DNA of 64,000 nucleotides, taken from Arthrobacter sp. zg-Y1171. Its GTDB lineage: Bacteria; Actinomycetota; Actinomycetes; Actinomycetales; Micrococcaceae. Both the position numbers and the translations under genes were made by a program. Under the pieces are notes generated by a model. It ran no database searches. It was not told the DNA's origin and was given only the letters and a program-made list of their open reading frames with translations. The stretch spans positions 3,348,001 through 3,412,000 of the forward strand of contig NZ_CP104264.1 in the NCBI RefSeq assembly GCF_025244845.1, read 5' to 3'. Positions 16,457-27,309 of the stretch are shown here, piece after piece. Numbering within the stretch: the stretch's first letter is position 1; each line of letters begins with the position of its first letter.

Positions 16457-17815
16457 TTAGTCGCTCCCTGCTCCGGCCCGGGCACCGGTCACCATCCAGG
16501 CGTCCCGCCGGGTCCGCCAGGACAAGGTGATTCCGCGTGCGCTCATGTAGCCAAGGGCAAACGCCGCCCACAACCAGGCGATCCCCCCGGCGCCGGACAG
16601 CCCCGCAGCGTGCACCCAGATCAGCAGCGGCAGATAGGCGGCCAGGTTCAGCACGCCGGTGAGGGCCAGGTATCTGGCGTCCCCCGCCCCGATCAGCACG
16701 CCGTCCAGCACAAACACCAGACCGCAGATCGGCTGCGAAACCGCGAGGACCCAAAGCCCGGCGGTCATGGCCTGCTGCACTCCGGCGTCGCTGGTGAAGA
16801 GCACCCCTGCCACCGGCGCCACCAGCGCCAACAGGGCCCCGGTGATGACGCCGAAGCCCACACCCCACACAATCATCCGCCGGGTCAGCGCGCGGGCCGT
16901 CACGGTATCTCCGGCTCCCAGTTCCTTCCCGATCATTGCCTGCGCCGCGATGGCCAGGGCGTCCAGCGCGAACGCCAGGAAGGTAAACACGGTCATGACC
17001 AGCTGGTGGGCCGCGAGGGATTCCGGCCCCTGCGCGGTGGCAACCAGGACGGTCGCGAGCACCGCGGCACGCAGGCTCAGCGTCCGCAGCATCAGCCACG
17101 AACCCACGTGGGCGGTGGCCCGGATCCCCGACACTGCGGGAAGCAGGGGTACGCCTTGGGAGCGTGCCATCCGCGCCACCGCGATCAGGTAGAACACCGC
17201 CATGCCCCACTGCGCGATGCTGGTGCCCAGGGCAGATCCCGCCACGGACAGGGAGAACCCGTAGACCAGCAGGTAATTCAGCCCGATGTTCACGGCGAAG
17301 CCGGCCGTGGCAACCACCAGCGGGGTGCGGGTGTCCTGCAGCCCGCGCAGGACGCCGGTGGCGGCCAGGACCACCAGCATCGCGGTCAGGCCGGGCATTG
17401 AAAAGCGCAGGTAATCGACGGCGTAGCGGTGCACGTCACCGGTGGCACCCATGGCACTGCACAGCTGTGGAGCGAAGAGGTACCCCGCGGTCGAAAGCAC
17501 GGCGCCCAACAGGACGGCCAGGGCAATGCCGTCCCGTCCCGCGGCGAGCGCCTCAGGCTGCCGGTTGCCGCCGAGGTAGCGCGCCACCGTGCCGGTGGTG
17601 GAATAGGCCAGGAAGACCATCAGCCCGACGGCGGTCTGCAGCACCGTGGAGGCGAGGCCCACGCCGGCCAGCTGGGCCACGCCGAGGTGCCCGACAATGG
17701 CGGAATCCGCCAGCAGGAACAGGGGTTCGGCAATCAGTGCGCCCAGCGCCGGGAGGGCCAGGGCCAGGATCCGGCGGCTGAGCCGCCGGGAGGAAAGGTC
17801 GGCTTCGGTCTTCAC
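16457..17815 (-). CDS. MATE family efflux transporter (DinF-like)
   Basis: A 452-residue, 12-helix exporter of usual MATE length. The N-terminal half contains LALPALGALIAEPLFLLADSA, with the conserved proline and aspartate of helix 1, and the repeat appears in the second half around VLFTSDAGVQ. It exports cationic or amphipathic compounds using Na+ or H+. The true start is a GTG at 17815, because in-frame sequence further upstream overlaps the MFS gene in another frame. It lies 10 bp after the MFS stop, so the two exporters form an operon. Confidence 0.9.
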   Translation of the reverse strand: MKTEADLSSRRLSRRILALALPALGALIAEPLFLLADSAIVGHLGVAQLAGVGLASTVLQTAVGLMVFLAYSTTGTVARYLGGNRQPEALAAGRDGIALAVLLGAVLSTAGYLFAPQLCSAMGATGDVHRYAVDYLRFSMPGLTAMLVVLAATGVLRGLQDTRTPLVVATAGFAVNIGLNYLLVYGFSLSVAGSALGTSIAQWGMAVFYLIAVARMARSQGVPLLPAVSGIRATAHVGSWLMLRTLSLRAAVLATVLVATAQGPESLAAHQLVMTVFTFLAFALDALAIAAQAMIGKELGAGDTVTARALTRRMIVWGVGFGVITGALLALVAPVAGVLFTSDAGVQQAMTAGLWVLAVSQPICGLVFVLDGVLIGAGDARYLALTGVLNLAAYLPLLIWVHAAGLSGAGGIAWLWAAFALGYMSARGITLSWRTRRDAWMVTGARAGAGSD

Positions 17816-17825
17816 ACCATCCAGC

Positions 17826-19118
17826 CTACGTTTTGCGTCCGTTGTCCGGTGCCGCTGCGGCGGGGTCCGCCGCCCCGGCGCCGCCGTCGTCGTTGCTGCG
17901 CAGGACCAGGACGGCCGCCAGTGCCGCCGCCAGCAGCAGCACGCCGACAAAAACCACCAGGAACAGCCAGCCGCCCTGCTGGAAGTAATAGCCGCCCACC
18001 CAGCCCAGCAGGCTGGACCCGGTGTAGTAGAAGAGGTTGTAGAGCGAGGAGGCCTGTGCCCGCCCCTCCCGGGCGAGTAGCGGAGTCCAGCCGGAGGCAA
18101 TGGAATGCGCGGCGAAGAAACCGGCGGTGAAGACGAGCAGTCCGGCCACGATGGCCGGAAGGTTCTCGGCCAGCGTCAGGGCAAGACCCACGGCCATGGC
18201 ACCGAGGGACAGCAGCAGCACCGGCTTCCGCCCGCCGCGAAGCCGGGCCGCAAGGGTACCGGCGGCCCGGGAGGACCAGGTTCCGGCGAGATAGGCGAGG
18301 AACAGGGAGCTGGCCAGGCTCTGGGGCAGCCCGAAGGGCGGCTCGCCCAGCCGGAAACCCAGGTAGTTGTAAACCGCCACGAACCCGCCCATCAGCAGGA
18401 AGCCCTGTGAATACAGGGCCAGCAGCCGCGGGCTGCGAAGGTTCGCCGCCAGCCGCGCAGCCAGGCCGTGTCCGGAGGCGGCACGGCGGACGGGCAGAAA
18501 ACCGTGCTGGCGGGGTGCGGTGAGCATAAAAACGACTGCGGCTCCGGCTGCCAGGAGACTCACCGCGGCTACACCCACCCGCCAGTTCACCAGTTCCGCC
18601 AGGGGCGCGGCCAGGATCCGGCCCGCGAGACCGCCGATGGTGGTGCCCGAAACGTAGGTCCCGGCCGCCACTGCGGCATGCAGCCTGCTCACTTCCTCGC
18701 TGAGGTAAGCCAGCGCCACCGCCGGAATCCCGCCCAGCGCCGCCCCCTCAAGGAAGCGGAGTCCCAGCAGCATCGGCAGATTGGGGCTGAGCGGAACGGC
18801 CAGGCCCAGCACCACGGCGGCCAGGATTGCCAGGCGCATGGCCGGCAGCCGGCCGAACCGGTCCGCTGCGGCGGACCAGGGAATCACCGTGACGGCGAGT
18901 CCGAGGGTGGCTGCGGAAACCGTCAACGCCGCCGACGAGGCGGAGATACCCAGATCGGCAGCGAGTTCGGGCAGGACTCCCTGCAGGGAGTACAGCTGGG
19001 CGAAGGTAGCCACACCGGCCGCGGCCAGTCCCACCAGGACGCCGCGGTAGCCGGGGCTGCCGCGCCGGTGCCCGGTGAACTGGCCGCTGGACCCGGGCGC
19101 GTCATCGCGTCTCGTCAT
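17826..19118 (-). CDS. MFS transporter (YnfM/arabinose-efflux-like)
   Basis: A 430-residue, 12-helix MFS protein. The loop motif SAAADRFGRLPAMRLAI lies between helices 2 and 3. Long helices such as LVGLAAAGVATFAQLYSLQG resemble YnfM-type drug or sugar efflux proteins. It starts inside the stop of the DUF4031-HD gene (ATGA) and is followed closely by the MATE exporter, so three genes appear to be co-transcribed. The substrate is unknown. Confidence 0.88.
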   Translation of the reverse strand: MTRRDDAPGSSGQFTGHRRGSPGYRGVLVGLAAAGVATFAQLYSLQGVLPELAADLGISASSAALTVSAATLGLAVTVIPWSAAADRFGRLPAMRLAILAAVVLGLAVPLSPNLPMLLGLRFLEGAALGGIPAVALAYLSEEVSRLHAAVAAGTYVSGTTIGGLAGRILAAPLAELVNWRVGVAAVSLLAAGAAVVFMLTAPRQHGFLPVRRAASGHGLAARLAANLRSPRLLALYSQGFLLMGGFVAVYNYLGFRLGEPPFGLPQSLASSLFLAYLAGTWSSRAAGTLAARLRGGRKPVLLLSLGAMAVGLALTLAENLPAIVAGLLVFTAGFFAAHSIASGWTPLLAREGRAQASSLYNLFYYTGSSLLGWVGGYYFQQGGWLFLVVFVGVLLLAAALAAVLVLRSNDDGGAGAADPAAAAPDNGRKT

Positions 19119-20047
19119 GGCTGGTCCGTTGCCGCGTCCCGGGCCGTGCCGGCGGGCGCGGTCCTCGATGCCTCGGACGGGTCTTCCGCCAGTTCCGCGG
19201 CCAGGTTGCGGCGGGCCCGTTCCTCCCAGAGCTGCCGGCCGGCGGGCGTCCGGTAGAGCGGATCGGCTGCGGCAAGCTGCCGGACCACCCGGCGTCGTCC
19301 GGCAGTGAAGTCATCTGCTGAAAGGTGCGCGTACTCGGCGCGGACCGCCTGCAGGTAGGCGGCATAGCCCGCCGGGTCGCGGGCCAGCACGGCTAGGTCC
19401 GCGTCCGTGAGCAGCGCGCCGTTGCCGTCCGCCGGAGCCGGATCGTGGCTGGCGGTCAGGCGGATCAGCCGTGCGCATTCGGCGGTCTCGGCCGCAGCTA
19501 CGCCCGCGCCGGAGAGCAGCTGCTCCGCCAGCCGGGCCGAGGCATCCTCATCGGCGCCGGCCCGGCCGGTGTACACGGCGTCGTGGAACCAGGCGGCCAG
19601 GGCCACGGGGCGGGGCACTTCGCCGCCGGCAAGCAGGTCCAGGGCCTCCAGGACCTGCAGCAGATGCCTGCGGTCGTGGTAGCGGCGGTGCGGTTCATTC
19701 CAGAGCTGGAGCAGGTGTTCGCCCAGCTCCGGGGTCCCGGGAAGCAGCCGGTTCCACCGGTGGCGCAGCGGGGCGGCAAGGGCAGAGGGACGCTCCCTCG
19801 CCGGGATCCGGAGCCCGCTGGAGATCAGGATGCGGACCAGGTCGCCGCAGCTGACCGGCACGGCCCCAAGCGACACGAGCGCGTCATAGCGTTCCCGGGG
19901 CACGTCGTAGTGGTCGCCGTCGAACGCCCGGTCCGAGATGCCGGCCTCCCGGGTGAACGCGTGCAGCTCGTCCAGCCCGGAGTTGGAGATCAGGTGCGAG
20001 AAGAGGGTGTTGTGCGCCGGCCACATCGGCGGATCGATGTAGATCAT
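19115..20047 (-). CDS. DUF4031 and HD-like domain fusion protein
   Basis: A 310-residue protein. The first about 90 residues match DUF4031, starting MIYIDPPMWPAHNTLFSHLI. The rest is an HD-type hydrolase-like domain with HRRYHDRRHLLQVLEAL and the metal motif WFHDAVYTG, followed by a helical tail. HD domains hydrolyse phosphate esters using divalent metals. The start was set at the ATG giving MIYID because this is where the family begins. It overlaps the MFS gene by four bases and is divergent from the propeller gene. The substrate is unknown. Confidence 0.82.
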   Translation of the reverse strand: MIYIDPPMWPAHNTLFSHLISNSGLDELHAFTREAGISDRAFDGDHYDVPRERYDALVSLGAVPVSCGDLVRILISSGLRIPARERPSALAAPLRHRWNRLLPGTPELGEHLLQLWNEPHRRYHDRRHLLQVLEALDLLAGGEVPRPVALAAWFHDAVYTGRAGADEDASARLAEQLLSGAGVAAAETAECARLIRLTASHDPAPADGNGALLTDADLAVLARDPAGYAAYLQAVRAEYAHLSADDFTAGRRRVVRQLAAADPLYRTPAGRQLWEERARRNLAAELAEDPSEASRTAPAGTARDAATDQP

Positions 20048-20201
20048 GGACGCCGGGTTTCCGGCTGCAGCAACAGCATCCTGTATGTCTATCGCACCCG
20101 GGGCAGCAATTTCCATGCGGCAGCGCATCCGTCGGACCGCCGGGCAGCCGGTCTTTGCGCAACCCCTTGTTCCGGGGACCCCCCGGTGCTGGAATAACCG
20201 C

Positions 20202-21347
20202 ATGGATGCCGTGCCCGAAGCGATGCCCGCCGCCGACCCCGCTGCCGTGCCCGCCGCCGCATCCCCCGGTGCCTCCACCGTCGTCGCCATCGGGACCCGC
20301 AAGGGCCTGTGGCTGGCCACGAGCCCCGACCGCCGCAACTGGGAGCTGCGCGGGCCGGAGTTTGCGATGACGGAGGTCCCGTCCCTGGCCTTTGACGCCC
20401 GCAGCGGGACCCCGCGCCTGCTGGCCGGCGTCCGGTCCGAGTGGTGGGGCACCAATGTCGCGATTTCGGATGACCTGGGGCGGACCTGGCAGGAACCCGA
20501 GCAGGCGGCCATTGCCTTTCCGGAGGACACCGGCGCCTCGCTGGAGCGCATTTGGCAGCTGGCGCCGGACAACGCGGACCGGCCGGGCGTTGTCTGGGCG
20601 GGCTGCGAACCGATCTCCGTGTTCCGCTCCCAGGACGGCGGCAAGCACTTCGAACTGGTGCGGGGGTTGTGGGACCACCCGCACCGCACCCAGTGGGGTG
20701 CCGGCTACGGCGGCCCGGCCGCCCATACGGTCCTGCCCAGCCCCAGCGACGATTCCGTCCACGTGGCGATCAGCAGCGGCGGGGTCTACCGCTCCGATGA
20801 CCGCGGGGAGACCTGGGACGCATTCAACACCGGCATCATCGCGGACTTTATGCCGGAGAAGTATCCCGAGTTCGGGCAGTGCGTGCACAAGGTTGCCCGG
20901 GACGCGGGCAACCCGCAGCGGCTATACGCCCAGAACCACGGCGGGGTGTACCGCAGCGACGACGCCGGCGGACAGTGGTTGTCCATTGCGGACGGCCTTC
21001 CCGCGGATTTCGGTTTCGTGATGCTTGCCCACCCCACCCGCCCGGATACCATCTGGACCATTCCGCTGGGTTCGGCGGGGGAACGCAATCCGCCGCAGGG
21101 CCGCCCGGCGGTATACCGCAGCACAAATGCAGGCGGGAGCTGGGAGCGGTTCGACGCCGGTCTGCCCGCCTATGATTTCAACGCCGTGCTGCGCGATGCC
21201 GCCTACGTGGACGACGCCGATCCCGCCGGCATCTACTTCGGTACCCGCGGCGGCGAGGTGTATGCGAGCGCCGACGAGGGCGAGAGCTTTCACCTGGTGG
21301 CAGCCAATCTTCCGGATGTGCTCTGTGTCCGCGCCGTTGCGGCCTGA
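20202..21347 (+). CDS. BNR/Asp-box beta-propeller protein (sialidase-fold, non-secreted)
   Basis: A 381-residue protein with repeated Asp-box-like turns: FRSQDGGKHFE, YRSDDRGETWDAF, YRSDDAGGQW, YRSTNAGGSWERF and YASADEGESF. This indicates a six- or seven-bladed propeller like those of exo-alpha-sialidases and photosystem-assembly proteins. The first 25 residues are Ala/Pro-rich and lack a signal peptide, so it is probably cytoplasmic. It overlaps the downstream MoaD/ThiS gene by 23 bases. The sialidase catalytic arginine triad could not be confirmed, and a binding or assembly role is as likely as hydrolysis. Confidence 0.8.
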   Translation: MDAVPEAMPAADPAAVPAAASPGASTVVAIGTRKGLWLATSPDRRNWELRGPEFAMTEVPSLAFDARSGTPRLLAGVRSEWWGTNVAISDDLGRTWQEPEQAAIAFPEDTGASLERIWQLAPDNADRPGVVWAGCEPISVFRSQDGGKHFELVRGLWDHPHRTQWGAGYGGPAAHTVLPSPSDDSVHVAISSGGVYRSDDRGETWDAFNTGIIADFMPEKYPEFGQCVHKVARDAGNPQRLYAQNHGGVYRSDDAGGQWLSIADGLPADFGFVMLAHPTRPDTIWTIPLGSAGERNPPQGRPAVYRSTNAGGSWERFDAGLPAYDFNAVLRDAAYVDDADPAGIYFGTRGGEVYASADEGESFHLVAANLPDVLCVRAVAA

Positions 21348-21663
21348 CGCTCCCGGCCGCACCGACGTCGAGCTGTTGCTCCCGGCGGCGCTGGCCGACG
21401 CCGCGGACGGACGCCGCCTGTTGACGCTTCGTCCCGCGCCTGGCGAAGGCACACCGGAAAACATCACCGTTGCGGATGTCCTGGCGCTCCTGCAGTCCGA
21501 TTTCGCCGGTGTGTACCGCCGGATCTGCGACGAGACCGGGGAGCTGCGCCGCTATGTGAACCTGTACCTGGACGGCGAGGACATCCGGGACCTGGACGGC
21601 GCTTCCACCGTGCTGCCCGCCCGTGCGGAGCTTCTGGTCCTGCAGTCGATCGCCGGCGGGTGA
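21325..21663 (+). CDS. MoaD/ThiS family ubiquitin-like protein
   Basis: A 112-residue beta-grasp protein. The core reads NITVADVLALLQSDFAGVYRRI, then YVNLYLDGEDIRDLDG, ending SIAGG. The C-terminal di-glycine is the residue pair adenylated and thiocarboxylated in MoaD and ThiS. It starts (GTG 21325, or ATG 21316) within the end of the propeller gene, so the two are translationally coupled. No MoeB/ThiF activating enzyme, MoaE or thiamine gene is nearby, so it may serve another sulfur-transfer or conjugation role. A perfect 17-bp hairpin follows. Confidence 0.85.
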   Translation: MSAPLRPDAPGRTDVELLLPAALADAADGRRLLTLRPAPGEGTPENITVADVLALLQSDFAGVYRRICDETGELRRYVNLYLDGEDIRDLDGASTVLPARAELLVLQSIAGG

Positions 21664-21676
21664 GGATAGTTAAAAG

Positions 21677-21715
21677 GAACGGGCGCTTTACGCATTTCGC
21701 GTAAAGCGCCCGTTC
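21677..21715 (+). terminator. strong intrinsic terminator hairpin
   Basis: The arms GAACGGGCGCTTTACGC and its exact complement (17 bp) flank the 5-base loop ATTTC, starting 14 bp after the MoaD/ThiS stop. The stem is perfect, and a short T-containing tail (TGCTTCG) follows. It also ends readthrough on the opposite strand. Confidence 0.85.
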
Positions 21716-21770
21716 TGCTTCGATCGCCGCACTAAGGCGGAACAGCTACCGAAGACTCACGCTGCCGTGA

Positions 21771-23222
<1,452 letters not shown>

Positions 23223-25220
23223 GTGCTCACATTCTTCAATGCGCTCAAACGCATTCTGGTCGGGCGTCCTTACGGCAACGAACGGCTCTCGCACACCCTC
23301 CTCCCCAAGCGGATTGCGCTCCCGGTTTTCGCCTCGGACGCCCTCTCATCTGCTGCCTATGCGCCCGATGAGATTCTCCTTACCCTGGCCCTGGCCGGCG
23401 TGGCTGCCGTGACCCTGTCCCCCTGGGTGGGGCTGGCCGTTATTGTCGTCCTGCTCACGGTGGTGGCGTCCTACCGCCAGAACGTCCACGCCTACCCGTC
23501 CGGCGGCGGCGACTACGAAATCGCGAGCACCAACCTGGGCAAGCCCGCCGGCCTGACCGTCGCCTCCGCACTGCTGGTGGACTACGTGCTCACCGTCGCT
23601 GTGTCGATGTCCTCGGCGGCGTCCTACCTCGTGACGGCCATCCCCGCGCTGCACGGCACCCAGGCCACCATCGCCGTGATCGGGGTGGCCGTACTGGTCC
23701 TGGTGAACCTGCGCGGCATCCGGGAGGCCGGCGCCTTGTTTGCCGTACCTACCTACATCTTCATGCTCTCCGTACTGGGCATGTGCCTCACCGGCTTCCT
23801 CCAGTTCCTCAGCGGAGACCTCCGCCAGGCCCCCTCGGCATCCTTTGAACTGGTGCGGGAATCCGGTTTCGACGAAGGGCTCGTAGGACTTGCCGGCGTC
23901 CTCCTGCTGCTGCGGGCCTTTTCCTCCGGCGCAGCCGCACTGACCGGCGTTGAAGCCATCAGCAACGGCGTCCCCACGTTCCGCAAACCCAAGAGCGCCA
24001 ATGCCGCCACCACCCTCTTGCTCCTGGGCGTGATTTCCGCTGCCATGATCGGCGGGATCATCGCCATGGCCAACCTCACCAAGGTCCATGTCGCCCAGGA
24101 CCCGGCCACCCAGCTCACATCCAACGGTTCACCCGTGGGCGAGGACTACGTGCAGCATCCGGTGATCAGCCAGTTGGCGGAGACCATCTTCGGCGACGGC
24201 AGCATCGCGTTCTACCTTGTCGTGGCCGCCACCGGGCTGATCCTGGTCTTTGCCTCCAATACCGCGTTCAACGGCTTCCCCGTGCTGGCCTCGATCCTGG
24301 CCAAGGACGGGTTCCTCCCGCGCCAGATGCGCACCCGCGGGGACCGGCTGGCGTTCAGCAACGGCATCATTTCGCTCGGCCTGGGCGCCCTGGTGCTTAT
24401 CGTGGCCTTCGACGCCGATGTCACCCAGCTGATCCAGCTCTATATTGTCGGGGTCTTCGTCTCCTTCACCGCCAGCCAGCTGGGTATGATCCGGCACTGG
24501 ACCGGCAAGCTGCGCACCGAGCGGGATAAGGACGTACGACGCCGGATGCAGCGTTCCCGGGCGATCAACTCCCTCGGCTTCGGCATGACGGCCCTGGTGC
24601 TGCTCATCGTCATCATCACCAAGTTCACCCACGGCGCGTGGATTGCCCTGCTGGCCATGGCCGTGCTCTACGTGATCATGTACAGCATCCGGGTCCACTA
24701 CGACACGGTTGCCCGCGAGCTGGCGCTCAGCGCTGACGACCACGGCCTGGCCCTGCCCTCCCGGGTCAATGCGGTGATCCTGATTTCGCAGGTCCACAAG
24801 CCGGCCCTGCGGGCCATTGCCTATGCGCGGGCGTCCCGTCCCTCCAGCTTGAACGCGATCATTGTGGATCTTGATCCGGAGGACACCCGCCGCACGCTGG
24901 CTGACTGGGAGCGGCTGCAGATTCCCGTGCCGCTGACGGTCCTCTCCTCGCCGTACCGCGAGACCATCTCCCCGGTGCTGGCGTACCTGCGCGATGCCCG
25001 GCGAAACGCGCCGCGGGAACTGTTCGTGGTCTACATTCCGGAGTACGTGGTGGGCCGTTGGTGGGAGCAGCTGGTGCATAACCAGACCGCCCTGCGCATC
25101 AAGGCCCGGCTCCACTTCGAGCCGGCCATCATGGTTGCCTCCGTGCCGTGGCAGCTGGCGTCCAGCCACGATGCCCACGGAGAGCCGGCGGGCGGCCCCG
25201 GCGCGTCAAACCGGGGCTAG
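23223..25220 (+). CDS. APC family amino-acid permease
   Basis: A 665-residue membrane protein. It has about 12 hydrophobic helices in the first about 480 residues, then a soluble C-terminal domain of about 170 residues beginning near NAVILISQVHKPALRAIAYA, which resembles a USP-like cytosolic module. APC motifs include LPVFASDALSSAAYAPDEI. The GTG start at 23223 is chosen because family members begin with a LTFFNALKRILVG-like sequence. The long cytosolic tail suggests regulated amino acid or K+ uptake, as in KdpD/KUP-like APC proteins. The substrate is unassigned. Confidence 0.85.
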   Translation: MLTFFNALKRILVGRPYGNERLSHTLLPKRIALPVFASDALSSAAYAPDEILLTLALAGVAAVTLSPWVGLAVIVVLLTVVASYRQNVHAYPSGGGDYEIASTNLGKPAGLTVASALLVDYVLTVAVSMSSAASYLVTAIPALHGTQATIAVIGVAVLVLVNLRGIREAGALFAVPTYIFMLSVLGMCLTGFLQFLSGDLRQAPSASFELVRESGFDEGLVGLAGVLLLLRAFSSGAAALTGVEAISNGVPTFRKPKSANAATTLLLLGVISAAMIGGIIAMANLTKVHVAQDPATQLTSNGSPVGEDYVQHPVISQLAETIFGDGSIAFYLVVAATGLILVFASNTAFNGFPVLASILAKDGFLPRQMRTRGDRLAFSNGIISLGLGALVLIVAFDADVTQLIQLYIVGVFVSFTASQLGMIRHWTGKLRTERDKDVRRRMQRSRAINSLGFGMTALVLLIVIITKFTHGAWIALLAMAVLYVIMYSIRVHYDTVARELALSADDHGLALPSRVNAVILISQVHKPALRAIAYARASRPSSLNAIIVDLDPEDTRRTLADWERLQIPVPLTVLSSPYRETISPVLAYLRDARRNAPRELFVVYIPEYVVGRWWEQLVHNQTALRIKARLHFEPAIMVASVPWQLASSHDAHGEPAGGPGASNRG

Positions 25221-25253
25221 GCGCGGCCGGGGCGCCTACTCCCCCGGGGGCGC

Positions 25254-25874
25254 CTACTTTCCGGCGCGGCCGGCGAGGATTGACCGGTAGGCGTACTCAG
25301 TAAGCCTGCCGTCCTGCACGGCCTGCTCCACGACAGCAAAGGAGCGCGCACCGGCGTCGCTGCTGTACGGGAAGTGGATGAGCTCTGCAATGAGCTCCCA
25401 TTCCTCGGTAATCGAGTCGATGAGATCGCCCGGGGTCTCTTCAGCGGACGGGCCTCCGCCCAGGACAGTCCACTCGCCGTCGGGCACCCGGTAGGCCTGC
25501 AGCCGGTCCAGGTCCGCCTCAAGTTCCGCCAGGGAGTCGTACTCCGTCTGTGCCACGGGGGGAACGGAGCCGTCCGGTGTCGCCAGCTGGCTGACGAAGG
25601 TGCTCTCGGAAGACGGGTAGATGGAGGTGGGGACGGGTTCGCCTTCCTCCAGGTACGCCGGCAGCTGGGACGGCATCCAGTACCAGGCGTCGCCCTGGTC
25701 AGGGCCGCCGGGCTGGTCCCGCTCGCTGATCCAGCCGCGGGCGGTCAGCAGTGCCTCTGCCTCATCGCTGAAGTAGGCGGTTTCGCCGCGCAGCAGGGCA
25801 TTGACTTCATGCTCGGCGCGGCGGGCCTGCTTCTTTTTGGAAACAGCTTTCTTGCGGGGCTTGGACTTGGGCAT
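25254..25874 (-). CDS. conserved hypothetical cytoplasmic protein
   Basis: A 206-residue soluble protein of unknown function. It begins with a very basic stretch (KSKPRKKAVSKKKQARR) and then becomes acidic. The rest is rich in Glu, Leu and aromatic residues, with no transmembrane segments and no recognised motif. GCAGGAG precedes the ATG. It lies between the convergent APC permease and dnaB in the same direction as dnaB (52 bp downstream), so it may be co-transcribed with the helicase gene. Confidence 0.65.
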   Translation of the reverse strand: MPKSKPRKKAVSKKKQARRAEHEVNALLRGETAYFSDEAEALLTARGWISERDQPGGPDQGDAWYWMPSQLPAYLEEGEPVPTSIYPSSESTFVSQLATPDGSVPPVAQTEYDSLAELEADLDRLQAYRVPDGEWTVLGGGPSAEETPGDLIDSITEEWELIAELIHFPYSSDAGARSFAVVEQAVQDGRLTEYAYRSILAGRAGK

Positions 25875-25926
25875 GCTGGATCTCCTGCGGCGGTGGGGGA
25901 AAGCGGTGGAGGGGTGAACGCGGCGG

Positions 25927-27309
25927 CTAGAAGCCGCTGCCGCCCTCAACCGCCATGTTCGAGAAGCGTGAATAGTGGCCCTGGAACCCTACGACGATGG
26001 TCTTGGTGGGGCCGTTACGGTGCTTGGCCACAATGACGTCGGCCTCGCCGGCGCGCGGCGATTCCTTGTCGTAGATGTCCTCGCGGTGCAGCAGGATGAC
26101 CATGTCCGCATCCTGCTCGATGGAGCCCGATTCACGCAGATCGGAGACCATGGGCTTCTTGTCGGTGCGCTGCTCCGAACCTCGGTTCAGCTGCGACAAC
26201 GCGATCACGGGGACTTCGAGCTCCTTGGCCAGCAGCTTCAGGGCACGTGAGAACTCGGAGACTTCCTGCTGACGGGATTCCACGCGCTTGCCCGAGGACA
26301 TCAGCTGGAGGTAGTCCAGCACCACGAGCTTGAGGTCGTGGCGCTGCTTCAGGCGGCGGCACTTCGCACGGATCTCCATCAGGGACATGTTCGGGCTGTC
26401 ATCGATGAACAGCGGCGCATCATTCATGCGCCCCATCGTGGTGGCAATCTTGCCCCACTGTTCGTCCTTGATGGTGCCCTTGCGCAGGTCCTGAAGCCCG
26501 ATGGTCGCTTCAGCCGAGAGCAGGCGCATGGCGATTTCGTTGCGGCCCATTTCGAGGGAGAAGAAGACGGTGGTCATGTTGTTCTTGATGGCCGCGGACC
26601 GGGCGAAGTCCAGCGCGAAGGTGGACTTTCCGACGGCCGGACGGGCAGCGATAACGATCATCTGGCCCGGGTGCAGGCCCTGGGTGAGCTCGTCCAGTTC
26701 GTAGAAGCCGGTGGGCACGCCGGTCATGCCTTCGCCGCGGTGCCCGGCGGACTCAATCTCGTCCACCGTGCCCTCGATGATGTCCTTCAGGGGCACGTAG
26801 TCTTCAGCAGTCCGCCGCTCGGCCACGGCGTAGATTTCTGCCTGGGCAGCGTTGACAATGTCATCCACTTCCATGCCCTCGTTGGAGTAGCCCAACTGGA
26901 CAATCTTGGTGCCGGCACCAACAAGGCGGCGGAGAACCGCCCGCTCGCGCACGATTTCGGCATAGAAGCCGGCATTGGCCGCGGTGGGAACGGACTGGAT
27001 CAGCTCGTGCAGGTAGGCCGGTCCGCCGATCCGGCCAATCTCGCCCCGCTTGGTGAGTTCATCCGAAACGGTGACGGCATCGGCCGGTTCCCCGCGGCCG
27101 TAGAGATCAATGATGGCCTCGTAGATGGCCTCATGTGCAGGGCGGTAGAAGTCCAGCCCGCGCAGGACTTCCACGCAGTCTGCGATGGCATCCTTGGAGA
27201 GCATCATGCCGCCAAGCACCGATTGTTCTGCAACCAGGTCCTGCGGCGGTGTCCTCGCGAAGTCCGGACTTGATGTTGATGCCGGGGAGTCCGTATGCGT
27301 GAGCGACAC
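25927..27309 (-). CDS. dnaB: replicative DNA helicase DnaB
   Basis: A 460-residue hexameric helicase. The N-terminal DnaG-interacting domain begins TPPQDLVAEQSVLGGMMLSK. The RecA-type motor has Walker A in ARPAVGKSTFALDFA, Walker B around LVVLDYLQLM, and the arginine-rich motif near SREIGSIEQDAD-like residues (ESGSIEQDADMVILLHR). It unwinds DNA at the replication fork. The GTG at 27309 is chosen because GGAAAGG lies just before it; an in-frame ATG five codons earlier is possible. No intein is visible. Its upstream region is unusually rich in DnaA boxes. Confidence 0.97.
   Translation of the reverse strand: MSLTHTDSPASTSSPDFARTPPQDLVAEQSVLGGMMLSKDAIADCVEVLRGLDFYRPAHEAIYEAIIDLYGRGEPADAVTVSDELTKRGEIGRIGGPAYLHELIQSVPTAANAGFYAEIVRERAVLRRLVGAGTKIVQLGYSNEGMEVDDIVNAAQAEIYAVAERRTAEDYVPLKDIIEGTVDEIESAGHRGEGMTGVPTGFYELDELTQGLHPGQMIVIAARPAVGKSTFALDFARSAAIKNNMTTVFFSLEMGRNEIAMRLLSAEATIGLQDLRKGTIKDEQWGKIATTMGRMNDAPLFIDDSPNMSLMEIRAKCRRLKQRHDLKLVVLDYLQLMSSGKRVESRQQEVSEFSRALKLLAKELEVPVIALSQLNRGSEQRTDKKPMVSDLRESGSIEQDADMVILLHREDIYDKESPRAGEADVIVAKHRNGPTKTIVVGFQGHYSRFSNMAVEGGSGF

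Noticed and set aside
17816..18100. N-terminal extension of the MATE gene
   Set aside because: It lies antisense-free but inside the MFS gene in a different frame with no membrane-protein character; GTG 17815 fits the family.
25221..25253. Terminator between APC permease and hypothetical gene
   Set aside because: The GGCGCCTACT repeats are direct repeats, not a clear stem with a T-run.
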